Of a DNA stretch of 64,000 nucleotides, positions 7,998 through 16,653 are shown piece by piece; the stretch's first letter is position 1; each line of letters starts with the position of its first letter. Location: assembly GCF_003710935.1 (NCBI RefSeq), contig NZ_RHHS01000048.1:1-64000 (forward strand), read 5' to 3'. The stretch is from Brevibacillus gelatini (GTDB lineage: Bacteria; Bacillota; Bacilli; Brevibacillales; Brevibacillaceae). Under the pieces are notes generated by a model, which had not been told where the DNA came from, searched no databases, and worked only from the letters and a program-made list of their open reading frames with translations. The position numbers and the translations under genes are program-made.

Positions 7998-8077
7998 TTT
8001 CGTTGCTCCTCTCCTTGCCGAGCCGCGCCATCCCAGCAGCGCGACTGTATTTCGTTTCCTGCCGCTATCTTCGCTGA

Positions 8078-8103
8078 TTTTTCCATGGTTGAACATGGAA
8101 AAA
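8078..8103. promoter_or_regulatory. perfect 10-bp inverted repeat before rtcB
   Basis: TTTTTCCATG - GTTGAA - CATGGAAAAA. It lies between rtcB and the divergent WYL operon, inside the predicted rtcB leader. It could be an operator for the WYL regulators or an RNA hairpin. It is not followed by the T-run of a normal terminator on either strand. Confidence 0.5.
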
Positions 8104-8126
8104 GTATTACGACCCCACTATTTTGG

Positions 8127-8141
8127 GCAAAATTTTCGCCA
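8127..8141 (-). promoter_or_regulatory. sigma-54-like promoter candidate for rtcB
   Basis: Minus strand reads TGGCGA-AAATT-TTGC, with the GG and GC dinucleotides at the spacing required by sigma-54 (consensus TGGCAC-N5-TTGC). It lies about 130 bp before the rtcB ATG. E. coli rtcBA is sigma-54 dependent, which makes the match suggestive. No enhancer-binding activator gene lies nearby, so chance similarity is possible. Confidence 0.3.
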
Positions 8142-8145
8142 CACC

Positions 8146-8175
8146 TTGACTTGTGCTTCTCCGCTTTCGTAATAT
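8146..8175 (+). promoter_or_regulatory. sigma-A promoter of the WYL operon
   Basis: TTGACT (8146-8151), an 18-bp spacer and TAATAT (8170-8175), about 44 bp before the start of the first WYL gene. Confidence 0.6.
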
Positions 8176-8218
8176 GAGGACTAATTTGGAAATTACCGCA
8201 AGATAAGGATGAAAGCGG

Positions 8219-9526
8219 ATGGCAAAAGAAGGATTTGACAAAGAATTGCAGTTGCTGCGCCTGATGTTTCTGACCCAAGGGGCGTACAACCGCCAGCAGT
8301 TGGCAGAGCGGCTGGGCATTTCCGTCCATACGCTGGACAAGACGGTGAAAAAGCTTCGGGAAATTCAGTCCACACTCTACCAGCATGTGACAGATCGCGA
8401 GAAAAAAGGCTGCTACGCGCAGCTTCGCTACAACTACTTTGCTGTGACAGACAATTTTTTGATGTTCCTCTACCACGCAAAATCGCTCAAGGAGTCAGAG
8501 ATCGAGCGGCTGTACCGCATCCTGGAGCAGCTCAGTCGTCAGCCGCTCTCGATCAAGGAGTTGCTGGACGCTTTTCTTACTACGCCGACAGGGGAAGTGC
8601 CGGACGAAAAAACGTTGCGCCAGGACTTGAAATATTTGGAGGAGCTTTCTGTCATCAAAAAAAGCGGAGACACGCGGCCTTATGTTTATCAGTTTGACCA
8701 GGAGCTGTGGAGCTCGCTTTCCGATGATGAGCTGTTGGACCTGCATGACTTTATCGACGTCATGGCCAACACCCAGCTTCCTGCTGTCCCCGGCTACCTG
8801 TTGCGCCACAAAGTCAAGCGCTGCCTGGACTCCCGATTGCAGCGCGAGGACTGGGCCGTCTTTTTGTACAAGTATCACTTTGTTTCCCGCATTCTCGACG
8901 AGCAGCAGGCGCTGCTGCTCGCAACGGCAATCGCCGAGCAAAAAAAGGTGAAATTTTGCTACTTCACGCCCAAACGGAGCAAGTTTTACGATTCGCAAAA
9001 CACGAATCCCGCTTTCCTGCGCGATTCCACGGGCAAGCCGCAGCATGTCTATCCGCTGCGGGTCGTGTTTGACCATCAGTACGGACGCTGGTATTTGCTC
9101 GCCCAGGAAAGCGAAAAAAGACCGCTGCGAAAATACCGCGTGGAAGGGATTACCCAGCTTGCTTACGGCCAACAGGCTGCGCCAGACGCTTTTATGCGCA
9201 TGCAGGCGCGCGTAGACGAGCGCATCCAACACAGCTGGCTGATTGATACGGGGAAGCCTGTGACGATCCGGCTGAGATTTTTTCACCCAAAAGGAACGCC
9301 GCACTCGTTCATCAGGGAACGTGTCGAGGCCCAAGGACAGTGGGGGGTCATTACGGAAGAGACGAGAGAGAGCTTTCTCTACGAAATTACCGTCAACAGC
9401 ACGCTGGAGATCACACCGTGGATTCGCAGCTTCGGTTCGAGCTGCGAAGTGCTGGAGCCGCTCTATTTGCGCGAACAATTGCAGATGGAATGGAAGGAGC
9501 TGCTTTCTTACTATGAATCTGTTTGA
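8219..9526 (+). CDS. HTH and WYL-domain transcriptional regulator
   Basis: 435 residues. An N-terminal winged helix-turn-helix (about 20-60, containing N-R-Q-Q-L-A-E-R-L-G-I-S) is followed by a helical linker and a WYL domain (about 240-335) with the signature R-W-Y-L-L-A and R-K-Y-R-V-E-G-I. A C-terminal WCX-like extension follows. WYL domains bind nucleic acids or nucleotide ligands and usually control stress, DNA-repair or defence genes. The next gene starts 14 bases inside this one, so translation is coupled. Divergence from rtcB suggests RNA damage as the signal, which is inference. Confidence 0.85.
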   Translation: MAKEGFDKELQLLRLMFLTQGAYNRQQLAERLGISVHTLDKTVKKLREIQSTLYQHVTDREKKGCYAQLRYNYFAVTDNFLMFLYHAKSLKESEIERLYRILEQLSRQPLSIKELLDAFLTTPTGEVPDEKTLRQDLKYLEELSVIKKSGDTRPYVYQFDQELWSSLSDDELLDLHDFIDVMANTQLPAVPGYLLRHKVKRCLDSRLQREDWAVFLYKYHFVSRILDEQQALLLATAIAEQKKVKFCYFTPKRSKFYDSQNTNPAFLRDSTGKPQHVYPLRVVFDHQYGRWYLLAQESEKRPLRKYRVEGITQLAYGQQAAPDAFMRMQARVDERIQHSWLIDTGKPVTIRLRFFHPKGTPHSFIRERVEAQGQWGVITEETRESFLYEITVNSTLEITPWIRSFGSSCEVLEPLYLREQLQMEWKELLSYYESV

Positions 9527-10319
9527 CAAAATCCACAACTATCAGCTCATCACCCGGCTGGACGAGGCTGGCTTGTACCCGGTGACATCGCACGAAAAGG
9601 CGTGGCTCGCCAAGATGCTCAAACACCCGGCCGCGCAAAGCTTTTTCGAGGCCGAAACACTGTCCAAACTGCAGCAGCTGACCGCTGCCTACGCGCCGAC
9701 GGACGAGCGTGAGCTGTTCATCGAAAAAGCCGGAACGCGCACCCGAAACATCTGGCATCCGCTCGTCCGCAAGCTGCGCCGGATCATTCTCGGCAAAAAT
9801 CACATCCAGCTCCACGCCGGCACCCGAAGCGGCCGGGCCTACCGCAGGCAGCGCGGCGTCCCGTACAAGCTGGAATACTCGCTCGCCAAAAAGGAATGGT
9901 ATCTCATCTGGCTGACATTTGATTCCGAGCAGCTGCTCACGACGCCGCTGTCGCTCATCCGTTCCGTGAAGGAAATCTACGTCGAGGACGCGTGGTACGA
10001 CAGCTTTTTGCCCGTGATCGAAAGCATGCTCGCAGCGCGTCAGCAAACGGCGAAAATTCAGGTCGTGCGCCGCTACAACCTGGAGTTGCAGCGCATTTTG
10101 TACGCCTTTTCCTGCTTCGACAAAGAAGTCGCCTACGACCCGGACACGCAGGAGTACACGATTACGCTCCGTTTTTTGCAGGACGAGCAGGAGTTTATTT
10201 TGTCGCGCCTCCGCTTTCTCGGACTGCGGGTCAAAGTCGTGGAAAACGACCAGCTCAAACGGCGCATGGCTGAGTCGGCGGCAAACGCTTTGGCCCGCTA
10301 CGCCCCTTCTGCCCACTAA
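9513..10319 (+). CDS. second WYL-domain protein without clear HTH
   Basis: 268 residues starting at an ATG inside the 3' end of the preceding gene (14-base overlap). It carries a WYL-type core (K-E-W-Y-L-I-W-L followed by S-L-I-R-S-V-K-E-I) and the C-terminal arm found in this class, but no obvious N-terminal helix-turn-helix. Overlapping pairs of WYL proteins probably work as a hetero-oligomer (inference). The frame extending left to 9321 is a shadow of the first gene. Confidence 0.8.
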   Translation: MNLFDKIHNYQLITRLDEAGLYPVTSHEKAWLAKMLKHPAAQSFFEAETLSKLQQLTAAYAPTDERELFIEKAGTRTRNIWHPLVRKLRRIILGKNHIQLHAGTRSGRAYRRQRGVPYKLEYSLAKKEWYLIWLTFDSEQLLTTPLSLIRSVKEIYVEDAWYDSFLPVIESMLAARQQTAKIQVVRRYNLELQRILYAFSCFDKEVAYDPDTQEYTITLRFLQDEQEFILSRLRFLGLRVKVVENDQLKRRMAESAANALARYAPSAH

Positions 10320-10420
10320 TTTTCGATGAAAAATCAGGAAAAAGTACACTACTGGACGATTGCGTTTCCCTTTATCATGGTTTAAAGAGAGACTACATAT
10401 CGAGACCAGAGGTACACATC

Positions 10421-11539
10421 ATGAAACGAACAGCAAAAACAGCGTCACTCCTGGGAACGAGCCTGCTTGCAATGCTTTTGGCATGGCCCGTGCTCACAGA
10501 GCCGACGCAGGCACAAGCAAATTCTGCTCAGGCAAAAGTCGTCGCGACTTCCCTGAACGTTCGCAGCGAGCCGTCCCTTCAGTCGGCAGTCGTCGGCACG
10601 CTGAAATACGGCACCAACGTGACCGTTGTTGCGGAAGATTCGCATGGCTGGGTCCAAATCAAATACCAGCAGACGAGCGGCTGGGTGGCTGGCTATTATT
10701 TGCAAAAAGGCAAGGCTGGCACTGCAGCCGCGTCTGCTCCTGCCGCTGCGCCTGCTGCTTCCGCAAGCAAGAAAACCGGAATCGTATCAGCCGATGCCCT
10801 GCGCATGCGCAAAGGCCCTGGACTGGAACACGACATCCTCCATGTGCTCACGATGGGCACACAAGTTGAGATACTCAAAAAGCAGGCCGATTGGTTGCAA
10901 ATCCGAACGGCCGATGGAAAAACAGGCTGGGTGTCGTCCATGTACATCCGCGAGGGAGCAAAGAGCAGTGTCGCAAGCAGCAACAAGTCAGGCGGATTGC
11001 GGGGAAAAGTGATTGTCATTGATCCGGGGCACGGTGGAAGCGACGTGGGGACAAGCGGGACAAAATGGGGTACAGAAGAAAAGACGCTGAATCGGCAGAC
11101 CTCCATGCTGTTGGCGAGCAAGCTGCGCCAGCGGGGAGCACAGGTGATTTTGACACGGACAAGCGATGCGGAAAAGCCTTCTCTCGCCCAGCGGGTAGCG
11201 ATCAGCGAAGCGAAGGCGGCGGACGCCTTTGTCAGTATTCACTACAACTCCTCTGTGAAGCCGAACAGCGGGACCTTGACCTTTTTTTACGCGCAAAACA
11301 AAGACTACGACCTCGCGCGAAGCATCGAGTCGCGGCTGGCCAGCGGGATTGGCTTGAAAAGCAACGGCATTTCTTTTGGCGACTACCACGTGCTGCGCGA
11401 AAACGACAGACCGTCTGTGCTGGTTGAGCTTGGCTTTTTATCGAATCCAAAAGACGAAGAGCTCGTTCGCACCGCCGCTTACCAGGACAAAGCTGCGCAA
11501 GCGATCGTGGACGGGCTCGCCGATTACTTCGGCCGCTAG
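10421..11539 (+). CDS. N-acetylmuramoyl-L-alanine amidase with two SH3b domains
   Basis: 372 residues. Signal peptide (residues 1 to about 34, ending near A-Q-A-N-S), two bacterial SH3 domains (about 38-95 and 118-178, each with L-N-V-R-S or L-R-M-R-K-G-P and G-W-V), Ala/Pro-rich linkers, then a zinc Amidase_3 domain (about 195-370). Zinc ligands and catalytic residues are visible in D-P-G-H-G-G, E-E-K, S-I-H-Y-N-S and V-E-L-G-F-L-S-N. It cleaves the amide between MurNAc and the stem peptide of peptidoglycan outside the cell. It ends four bases inside the convergent hypothetical gene. Confidence 0.93.
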   Translation: MKRTAKTASLLGTSLLAMLLAWPVLTEPTQAQANSAQAKVVATSLNVRSEPSLQSAVVGTLKYGTNVTVVAEDSHGWVQIKYQQTSGWVAGYYLQKGKAGTAAASAPAAAPAASASKKTGIVSADALRMRKGPGLEHDILHVLTMGTQVEILKKQADWLQIRTADGKTGWVSSMYIREGAKSSVASSNKSGGLRGKVIVIDPGHGGSDVGTSGTKWGTEEKTLNRQTSMLLASKLRQRGAQVILTRTSDAEKPSLAQRVAISEAKAADAFVSIHYNSSVKPNSGTLTFFYAQNKDYDLARSIESRLASGIGLKSNGISFGDYHVLRENDRPSVLVELGFLSNPKDEELVRTAAYQDKAAQAIVDGLADYFGR

Positions 11540-12000
11540 TGGTACGGCAGGATGCTGTACGAGAACAGCTTGCGCTCGAATTTGCCCTTGGCGCCAATGA
11601 GCTGATACCACGTTTCTGCGATCAGGAGGTCAGTTGCAAAGTCTTTTTCCAGCAGATGGTTGATCCGGTTCATGTCCGCCTGCTCCTGGTCGCCGGATGT
11701 TTTGCAGGACAGCGCCAGCACAAAGTAGGACTGGTCCTCCTCCATCTCCAAAACTTGCAAATAAACGGCGTCGCCGTGCTTGAGGTTAAAGGCGTTGACG
11801 ACACGCGCGAGGCTCTGCTTCGGCTGGACCTGGAATTTGGCAGCTTCCTTCCAGTTGGCAATCAGCGAATCATACAAGGAAAATGTGAGAACGAAATGGC
11901 GGGTGTAGTTGCTTGGATCAAATGCTTTTGGCACCCCCTTCTGTTCTTTTTCCGGGATGACCACGAACGCTTTGTAATTGCCAAAAAAACGATCGCTCAT
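11536..12000 (-). CDS. 154-aa hypothetical protein
   Basis: A soluble protein that I do not recognise. The ATG at 12000 was chosen because AAGGA lies ten bases upstream. A GTG at 12051 would add 17 residues but its purine run is too close. The central part reads like a small-ligand or regulatory beta-sheet domain (H-G-D-A-V-Y-L-Q-V-L-E), and the last 40 residues are helical. The 3' end overlaps the amidase gene on the other strand by four bases. Confidence 0.65.
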   Translation of the reverse strand: MSDRFFGNYKAFVVIPEKEQKGVPKAFDPSNYTRHFVLTFSLYDSLIANWKEAAKFQVQPKQSLARVVNAFNLKHGDAVYLQVLEMEEDQSYFVLALSCKTSGDQEQADMNRINHLLEKDFATDLLIAETWYQLIGAKGKFERKLFSYSILPYH

Positions 12001-12084
12001 GCAGACCCCGTCCTTTCCGTCAGACAGCTTTACATATGGGTTAGTATCCACTACTTCCCCGTGCCGTTATGTACAGGAACAGGG

Positions 12085-12123
12085 AAAAGGCCAAGTCGAC
12101 AGCTAAACCGACCTGGCCTTTTT
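12085..12123. terminator. bidirectional terminator
   Basis: AAAAGGCCAAGTCG pairs with CGACCTGGCCTTTTT with one mismatch. It lies 41 bases past the yitT stop on the minus strand and also upstream of the 154-residue gene. Confidence 0.8.
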
Positions 12124-12163
12124 CGCGCTTTTGTATAGGCATGTTTTTCAACTGGTTTTCTCA

Positions 12164-12823
12164 TCATTGGTGTGTCATCGAGACGTTGCCATGTCCGTGC
12201 GCCTCTTCCTCCGCAGTGATTCCTGCATTGCCGGCATTCACCGTCCAGGTAATCACCTGGCTGGAGATGACGACGGCCAATATGGTGTAGAGCATCTCTT
12301 TCATCGGTACATACCAGAACGACAGGCCGAGCACCATGGCGTCCAGCAACAGAAAAATGGTACCGATAGACAATCCTGTGTACTTGCTAAGCAAAAGGGA
12401 CAAAATGTCGTCGCCACCCGTAGCCGCTCCGTAGCGCAAAACCAGCCCGGTGCCGAGTCCGGTCAATACGCCAGACAATACGGAAGCGAGTGGCATCACT
12501 TGGCTCATATCCATCACAATCGGGGAAAACTGCTCGAACAGCTCATAAAACCCGGTAAAAGCCAGTGAGGCAAAAATCGTATCCCAGATGAACTGACGCC
12601 CGCGCACTAACCAGGCCACCAGAAACAGCGGAATGTCCAAAAACAAAATCATCACCGCTGGCGACAGGTCAAATGCGTATTTGGCCAGCAACCCCAGGCC
12701 GACAAAGCCGCCTTCAGACAAGTGGTTCTGAAAGTTGATGTGATAATACGCAAAAGCAAGCAAACAAGCTCCAAACAAAATCAAACCGTAACGTTGAACA
12801 GATTGCAGCGCTCTCCTCATCAT
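12164..12823 (-). CDS. YitT-family membrane protein
   Basis: 219 residues with five or six hydrophobic helices (about 12-32, 45-70, 78-95, 108-132, 150-175, 180-200). The segment Y-G-A-A-T-G-G-D-D-I-L-S-L-L is the YitT family signature. The C-terminal DUF2179 cytosolic domain found in longer members is missing and is replaced by a short His-rich tail (H-G-H-G-N). Function of the family is unknown. The start ATG-ATG at 12823 follows GCGAGG. A structured leader of about 215 bases precedes it. Confidence 0.85.
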   Translation of the reverse strand: MMRRALQSVQRYGLILFGACLLAFAYYHINFQNHLSEGGFVGLGLLAKYAFDLSPAVMILFLDIPLFLVAWLVRGRQFIWDTIFASLAFTGFYELFEQFSPIVMDMSQVMPLASVLSGVLTGLGTGLVLRYGAATGGDDILSLLLSKYTGLSIGTIFLLLDAMVLGLSFWYVPMKEMLYTILAVVISSQVITWTVNAGNAGITAEEEAHGHGNVSMTHQ

Positions 12824-13054
12824 CGATTCCTCGCCTTTTCGTCGGTTTTGGCACAGACGACCAACCGACTACGGAGGAACATCGCAAGTACAAGTCGCTA
12901 CTCATACAAAGGGCCTCGCTTTCGTAGTAGGCTAGTCGTCCAAGCGACGGTCGACTACTACGAAGCTAGATGTAGGAGAGGTCATACCGTTTCCAGATCG
13001 TCCTATGGGGACGCATGGTATCCTGATCCTTTCCATTGCTTTTCTTATAGTATA
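12824..13054 (-). promoter_or_regulatory. structured leader and extended -10 promoter of yitT
   Basis: On the minus strand TGC-TATACT (extended -10, complement of 13049-13057) would start RNA near 13042. The leader then folds into three clear hairpins: ATACC..CGTCC/GGACG..GGTAT; a long arm CGTAGTAG/CTACTACG (12921-12963) with inner AGTCG/CGACT; and GTCGGTT/AACCGAC (12841-12869) next to the ribosome site. It does not match a riboswitch class that I know. Confidence 0.4.
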
Positions 13055-13069
13055 GCACAAAAAAGGGAA

Positions 13070-13097
13070 AAAGACGACGCGAATCCGTCTTTTCCCC
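13070..13097 (-). terminator. terminator of the btu-cobU operon
   Basis: Minus-strand AAAAGACG / CGTCTTTT hairpin followed by TTTCCCTTTTTT, just after the cobU stop codon. Confidence 0.7.
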
Positions 13098-13100
13098 TGC

Positions 13101-13667
13101 CTAAAAACGAAATGCCCTGCTTTTTATTTCCAGCGGAATGCCTGCCGTGAGCAGAAACACCTGATCGGCTACCGCCGCCATCCGCTGGTTCATCAAGCCT
13201 GCCAGGTCACGGAACATGCGCCCTAGCGGATATTCCGGCACCAGTCCGTCCCCAACCTCGTTGGTGACAAACAAAATGGTCCCGGGAAAGTCCTGTACAG
13301 CCGCAACCAGCTCGTCCACTTGCGCAAGCGTGCGCTCGAATGCCCGTTCCTGCTCGTACTGAATCAGCCAGTTGGTCAGCCAGACGATCAGGCAATCGAC
13401 CACGATGACGGCTTGTTTTTGCGCAAGCTCGTCCCGTTGTCCAAGCGAGCGGATCACGTCCGCGAGGGCATGCGGCTCCTCGATTGTCTCCCAGCAAAAT
13501 GCGCTTTGCTGCCTCCGCTCGCGATGCCTGGCTACCCGCTCCTGCAGCTCCTCGTCAAAAGCTTGCGCAGTGGCGATATAGACACCCGCCTGTCCGAGAT
13601 GAGCCGCGTATTTTTCCGCGAAGGTGCTCTTGCCGCTGCGCGCGCCGCCTGTCACCAGTACAATCAT
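13101..13667 (-). CDS. cobU: adenosylcobinamide kinase / guanylyltransferase
   Basis: 188 residues. A bifunctional enzyme of B12 assembly that phosphorylates adenosylcobinamide and then adds GMP to give adenosyl-GDP-cobinamide. The P-loop is G-G-A-R-S-G-K-S (residues 7-14). R-H-R-E-R-R with His48 matches the guanylylated histidine site. The ATG at 13667 was chosen because GGAGG lies seven bases upstream, overlapping the previous gene's end region. It is last in the btuF-btuC-btuD-cobU operon, so it allows salvage of imported corrinoids. cobS and cobT are not in the window. Confidence 0.92.
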   Translation of the reverse strand: MIVLVTGGARSGKSTFAEKYAAHLGQAGVYIATAQAFDEELQERVARHRERRQQSAFCWETIEEPHALADVIRSLGQRDELAQKQAVIVVDCLIVWLTNWLIQYEQERAFERTLAQVDELVAAVQDFPGTILFVTNEVGDGLVPEYPLGRMFRDLAGLMNQRMAAVADQVFLLTAGIPLEIKSRAFRF

Positions 13668-13680
13668 GTTCATTCCTCCA

Positions 13681-14457
13681 TTACGACCCGGATTGCAGCA
13701 TGATTTGCGGCAAACGGTGGACAGGATGCTCCATGACAATCGGGCGCGTCCCGTACACTGACTCGATCCGGTCGCTCTGCAGCATGTCCTGCGGCGTGCC
13801 TACGCCGATCTGCTCGCCTTTGTGCAGCATCAGGATGCGGTCGCAATAGAGCGAAGCGAGATTCAGGTCGTGGAGCACCGCAACGACCGTCACCTGCGTC
13901 GTCTTTTGCCATGTGCGCACAATGTCCATCAGTTGAATCTGGTAGCCAATGTCGAGGTAAGTCGTCGGTTCGTCCAAAAGCAGCACCTGCGGCTTTTGCA
14001 CGAGCGCCTTGCCCAGGGCGACGCGCTGCTTTTCCCCTCCGCTCAACTGATCCAGCGTGCGATCGGCAAGCGGAGTCAGACGCAAGAGCTGCATGATTTC
14101 GTCGATGAGCGGACCGACGTCGGTCTTTTCCTCGCCCAACCAGTTTTGGTACGGGAAGCGTCCCATCTCCAGCACCTCGCGCACACGGAAGCCGACCGGA
14201 GGCAGCCCTTCCTGTTCGAGTACGGCGAGAACCCGCGCCAGTTCCTTGCGCGTGTAGCGGCCAAGCGGCTTGCCCGCGAGCGTGATTTCTCCCGCATCGA
14301 CAGCAATGACGCCGGAGAGCATTTTCAAAAGCGTTGATTTTCCGCTCCCATTGGGGCCGATGATGCCAAAAAAATCGCCGCGCTGGACGGTAAACCCGAT
14401 CTCGCGCAGGACGGGCACATCCTGGTAAGACTTTTGCAGTCCGCGCACTTCGATCAT
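13681..14457 (-). CDS. btuD: cobalamin/iron-siderophore ABC transporter ATPase
   Basis: 258 residues. Complete ABC signature: Walker A G-P-N-G-S-G-K-S-T (residues 34-42), L-S-G-G-E-K-Q-R-V, Walker B V-L-L-L-D-E-P-T-T, and the H-loop V-L-H-D-L-N. It powers import through the FecCD-type permease encoded just upstream (7-base gap). The family handles heme, siderophores or B12. The riboswitch before the operon and cobU after it point to corrinoids. Confidence 0.9.
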   Translation of the reverse strand: MIEVRGLQKSYQDVPVLREIGFTVQRGDFFGIIGPNGSGKSTLLKMLSGVIAVDAGEITLAGKPLGRYTRKELARVLAVLEQEGLPPVGFRVREVLEMGRFPYQNWLGEEKTDVGPLIDEIMQLLRLTPLADRTLDQLSGGEKQRVALGKALVQKPQVLLLDEPTTYLDIGYQIQLMDIVRTWQKTTQVTVVAVLHDLNLASLYCDRILMLHKGEQIGVGTPQDMLQSDRIESVYGTRPIVMEHPVHRLPQIMLQSGS

Positions 14458-14464
14458 GACGCGA

Positions 14465-15502
14465 CTACCTCCTTCCGATCTGCTTTTTTTGCTTCAACAA
14501 ATAGGCAAAAAACGGCGCTCCCAAAAACGCAGTCACGACTCCGAGCGGAATTTCTGTCGGCGCGAGCAGCATCCGCGCCAACGTATCCGCCCACAGCACA
14601 TACACACCGCCGCAGATGGTCGCCATCGGCAGCAAAATGCGGTAGTCAGGTCCGACCATCAGCCGCACCAGATGCGGCACGACCAGCCCGACAAACCCGA
14701 TGACGCCCGCAATCGAAACCGCCGCCGCCGTCAGAAGCGTAGAGACAAGCAAAATGACGAACTTCGTCTTGTCGACATGCACCCCGAGATGCGCCGCCTG
14801 CCGCTCCCCGAGCGCAAACAGGTTCAGGGATCGGGCGTAGCTGAGCAGTACGAGCATGCCGATCAGCAAATACGGGACCAGGACGTACGTGAAGGCCCAG
14901 CCGCGAAACGACAGGCTGCCCATCAGCCAGAAGACGATCTCGTTCACTGTCTGATCCGACAGCGACACCATGAACGACACGAGCGAGCCGAGAAACGCCT
15001 GAATGACGACACCGGACAAGATCAGCGTCTCCGTCTGCAGCTTGCCCTGCGTCTTGGCGAGGGCAAGGACAATCCACAAGCTGACAAGCCCCGTCAAAAA
15101 GGCGACGACAGGCGTGCTCCACTCTCCGAGAAGAGCGAACTGCAAGCCAAACAGGATCAGAAAAGCCGCACCGACAGCGGCCCCGGACGCTACGCCCATC
15201 GTGAACGGGTCGGCGAGCGGGTTGCGCAGCACGCCTTGAAAGCCCGCGCCGGCAAGCGACAGGCAGGCTCCGATCAAAATAGCCAGGACGACGCGCGGAA
15301 AACGCACCTTCATCACAATTTGCTCGGACGACTCGGGCCATGTCACCGGAATCCACTCTGACATGCCCGGCAGTTGGTGCAAGAGGATGAGCCATACTTG
15401 CGAGAGCGGAAGCGACGCCGCTCCCAGCGAAATGCTCACTACTACGGATACAAGCAGAACAAGGCTGCCCGCTCCTCCCCACAAAAGCCATTGCTTTTTC
15501 AT
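14465..15502 (-). CDS. btuC: FecCD-family permease, cobalamin transport
   Basis: 345 residues with about ten hydrophobic helices. Family signatures are G-A-G-F-Q-G-V-L-R-N-P-L-A-D-P and the E-R-Q-A-A-H-L-G coupling segment for the ATPase. A dimer forms the membrane channel of the importer. The start is two bases after the btuF stop, so the genes are translationally linked. Confidence 0.9.
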   Translation of the reverse strand: MKKQWLLWGGAGSLVLLVSVVVSISLGAASLPLSQVWLILLHQLPGMSEWIPVTWPESSEQIVMKVRFPRVVLAILIGACLSLAGAGFQGVLRNPLADPFTMGVASGAAVGAAFLILFGLQFALLGEWSTPVVAFLTGLVSLWIVLALAKTQGKLQTETLILSGVVIQAFLGSLVSFMVSLSDQTVNEIVFWLMGSLSFRGWAFTYVLVPYLLIGMLVLLSYARSLNLFALGERQAAHLGVHVDKTKFVILLVSTLLTAAAVSIAGVIGFVGLVVPHLVRLMVGPDYRILLPMATICGGVYVLWADTLARMLLAPTEIPLGVVTAFLGAPFFAYLLKQKKQIGRR

Positions 15503-15504
15503 TT

Positions 15505-16494
15505 TTATATCACCAGGTCAGGATAAATCGCCTTGGCAACCTCGATCAAGCCTTGTGTAATGCGCGGGCCTGGGCGTGCGAGCAGGTTTTGTTCCATTCC
15601 GAACACCTGGCTCTCACGGATCGCCTTCATCGTATCCCAGCCGTTGCGCTTGGCGATGATGTCCTCCAGCTTCACGCCTGTCTTGTCGTCCGTAACGCCT
15701 TTGGCGTACAAAATGACGTCAGGATCGCTTTTCAAAATCTTTTCCTCGCTGATCGGGTGCCAGCCCTCTGTATCGGCGGCAATGTTCGTTCCGCCTGCCA
15801 GCGTCACCAGCTCGTCGAGGAACTCCCCTTTGCCCACTGTCCAGCCTGGAGCAAACTCCAGGTACACTCTTTTCTTGTCTTCCGGCTTCACGCCTTTGAC
15901 AGCCTCCTGGACGCGCGCGATGTCCTGCTTCATGGCAGCGACGACCTTTTCCGCCTGCTCCTGTCTGTTCGTGATGACGCCCATCATCAAAATATTGTTC
16001 AGAATGTCATCCATCTTTTGCGGATGCGTGACGAAAACAGGTACGCCGAGCGATTTCAGCTTGTCAGAAACCGGCTTTTCCATCGAGATTCCCCCGATGA
16101 CCAGATCGGGCGTCTGGGCGAGAATCGCTTCTTCACTCGGATTGACGACTCCGCCCACTTTTGGCTTCGTACTGGCTTCTGCCGGATAGTCGTCAAAGTC
16201 GGATACACCGACGATCCGGTCGTTCAAGCCGAGCGCAAACAAGATTTCCGTCTCTGCCGGAGAGGTAGAAACAATTCGCTGCGGTTCTTTGGCCAAGGTT
16301 ACTTCTTTTCCGGTGGCGTCCGTGACGGTAAGCGGGTAGACGGACTGTTTGGCAGGGGCAGCGGTTTCCTGCGGCGCGGTCTGCGGTGTCTCTGTCTGTG
16401 GTGCAGGTGCCGTCTGGGTGTTGCCGTTGCCGCCGCAACCGACGAGACTTGCGGCAAGCAGCAGCGGGATGAGCAGTTTCCATGCACGTTTCAT
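15505..16494 (-). CDS. btuF: cobalamin-binding lipoprotein
   Basis: 329 residues. Lipoprotein signal with lipobox L-V-G-C (Cys20), a Gln/Thr/Ala/Pro-rich tether (about 24-50), then a periplasmic-binding fold of the helical-backbone class (R-I-V-S-T-S-P-A-E-T-E-I-L-F-A-L-G near residues 75-90). Anchored on the outer face of the membrane, it delivers corrinoid to BtuCD. It is first in the operon, behind a B12 riboswitch and a terminator, so expression should fall when adenosylcobalamin is plentiful. Confidence 0.92.
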   Translation of the reverse strand: MKRAWKLLIPLLLAASLVGCGGNGNTQTAPAPQTETPQTAPQETAAPAKQSVYPLTVTDATGKEVTLAKEPQRIVSTSPAETEILFALGLNDRIVGVSDFDDYPAEASTKPKVGGVVNPSEEAILAQTPDLVIGGISMEKPVSDKLKSLGVPVFVTHPQKMDDILNNILMMGVITNRQEQAEKVVAAMKQDIARVQEAVKGVKPEDKKRVYLEFAPGWTVGKGEFLDELVTLAGGTNIAADTEGWHPISEEKILKSDPDVILYAKGVTDDKTGVKLEDIIAKRNGWDTMKAIRESQVFGMEQNLLARPGPRITQGLIEVAKAIYPDLVI

Positions 16495-16536
16495 ATGTAT
16501 GACTTCCTTTCTGTACGACTGGTATTCTCAGCAAAG

Positions 16537-16572
16537 AAAAAACCCTTCGCTTCCAACCGGAACCAAAGGGTC
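16537..16572 (-). terminator. riboswitch-controlled terminator
   Basis: Minus-strand ACCCTT/AAGGGT stem with inner GGTTCC/GGAAGC pairing, then TTTTTT. It lies between the B12 aptamer and the btuF start, the expected place for a transcription-termination expression platform. Confidence 0.75.
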
Positions 16573-16653
16573 GACATGTCAGGAGAAAGCATGCTCACGA
16601 AAAAAAGCATCCTGAACGGGCCGAACCTTTCCGCGAAGGCGCAGGCACACCAT

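Noticed and set aside
6477..8177. 566-codon plus-strand frame opposite rtcB
   Set aside because: Antisense shadow rich in Arg, His and Cys with no domain. rtcB motifs are complete on the minus strand.
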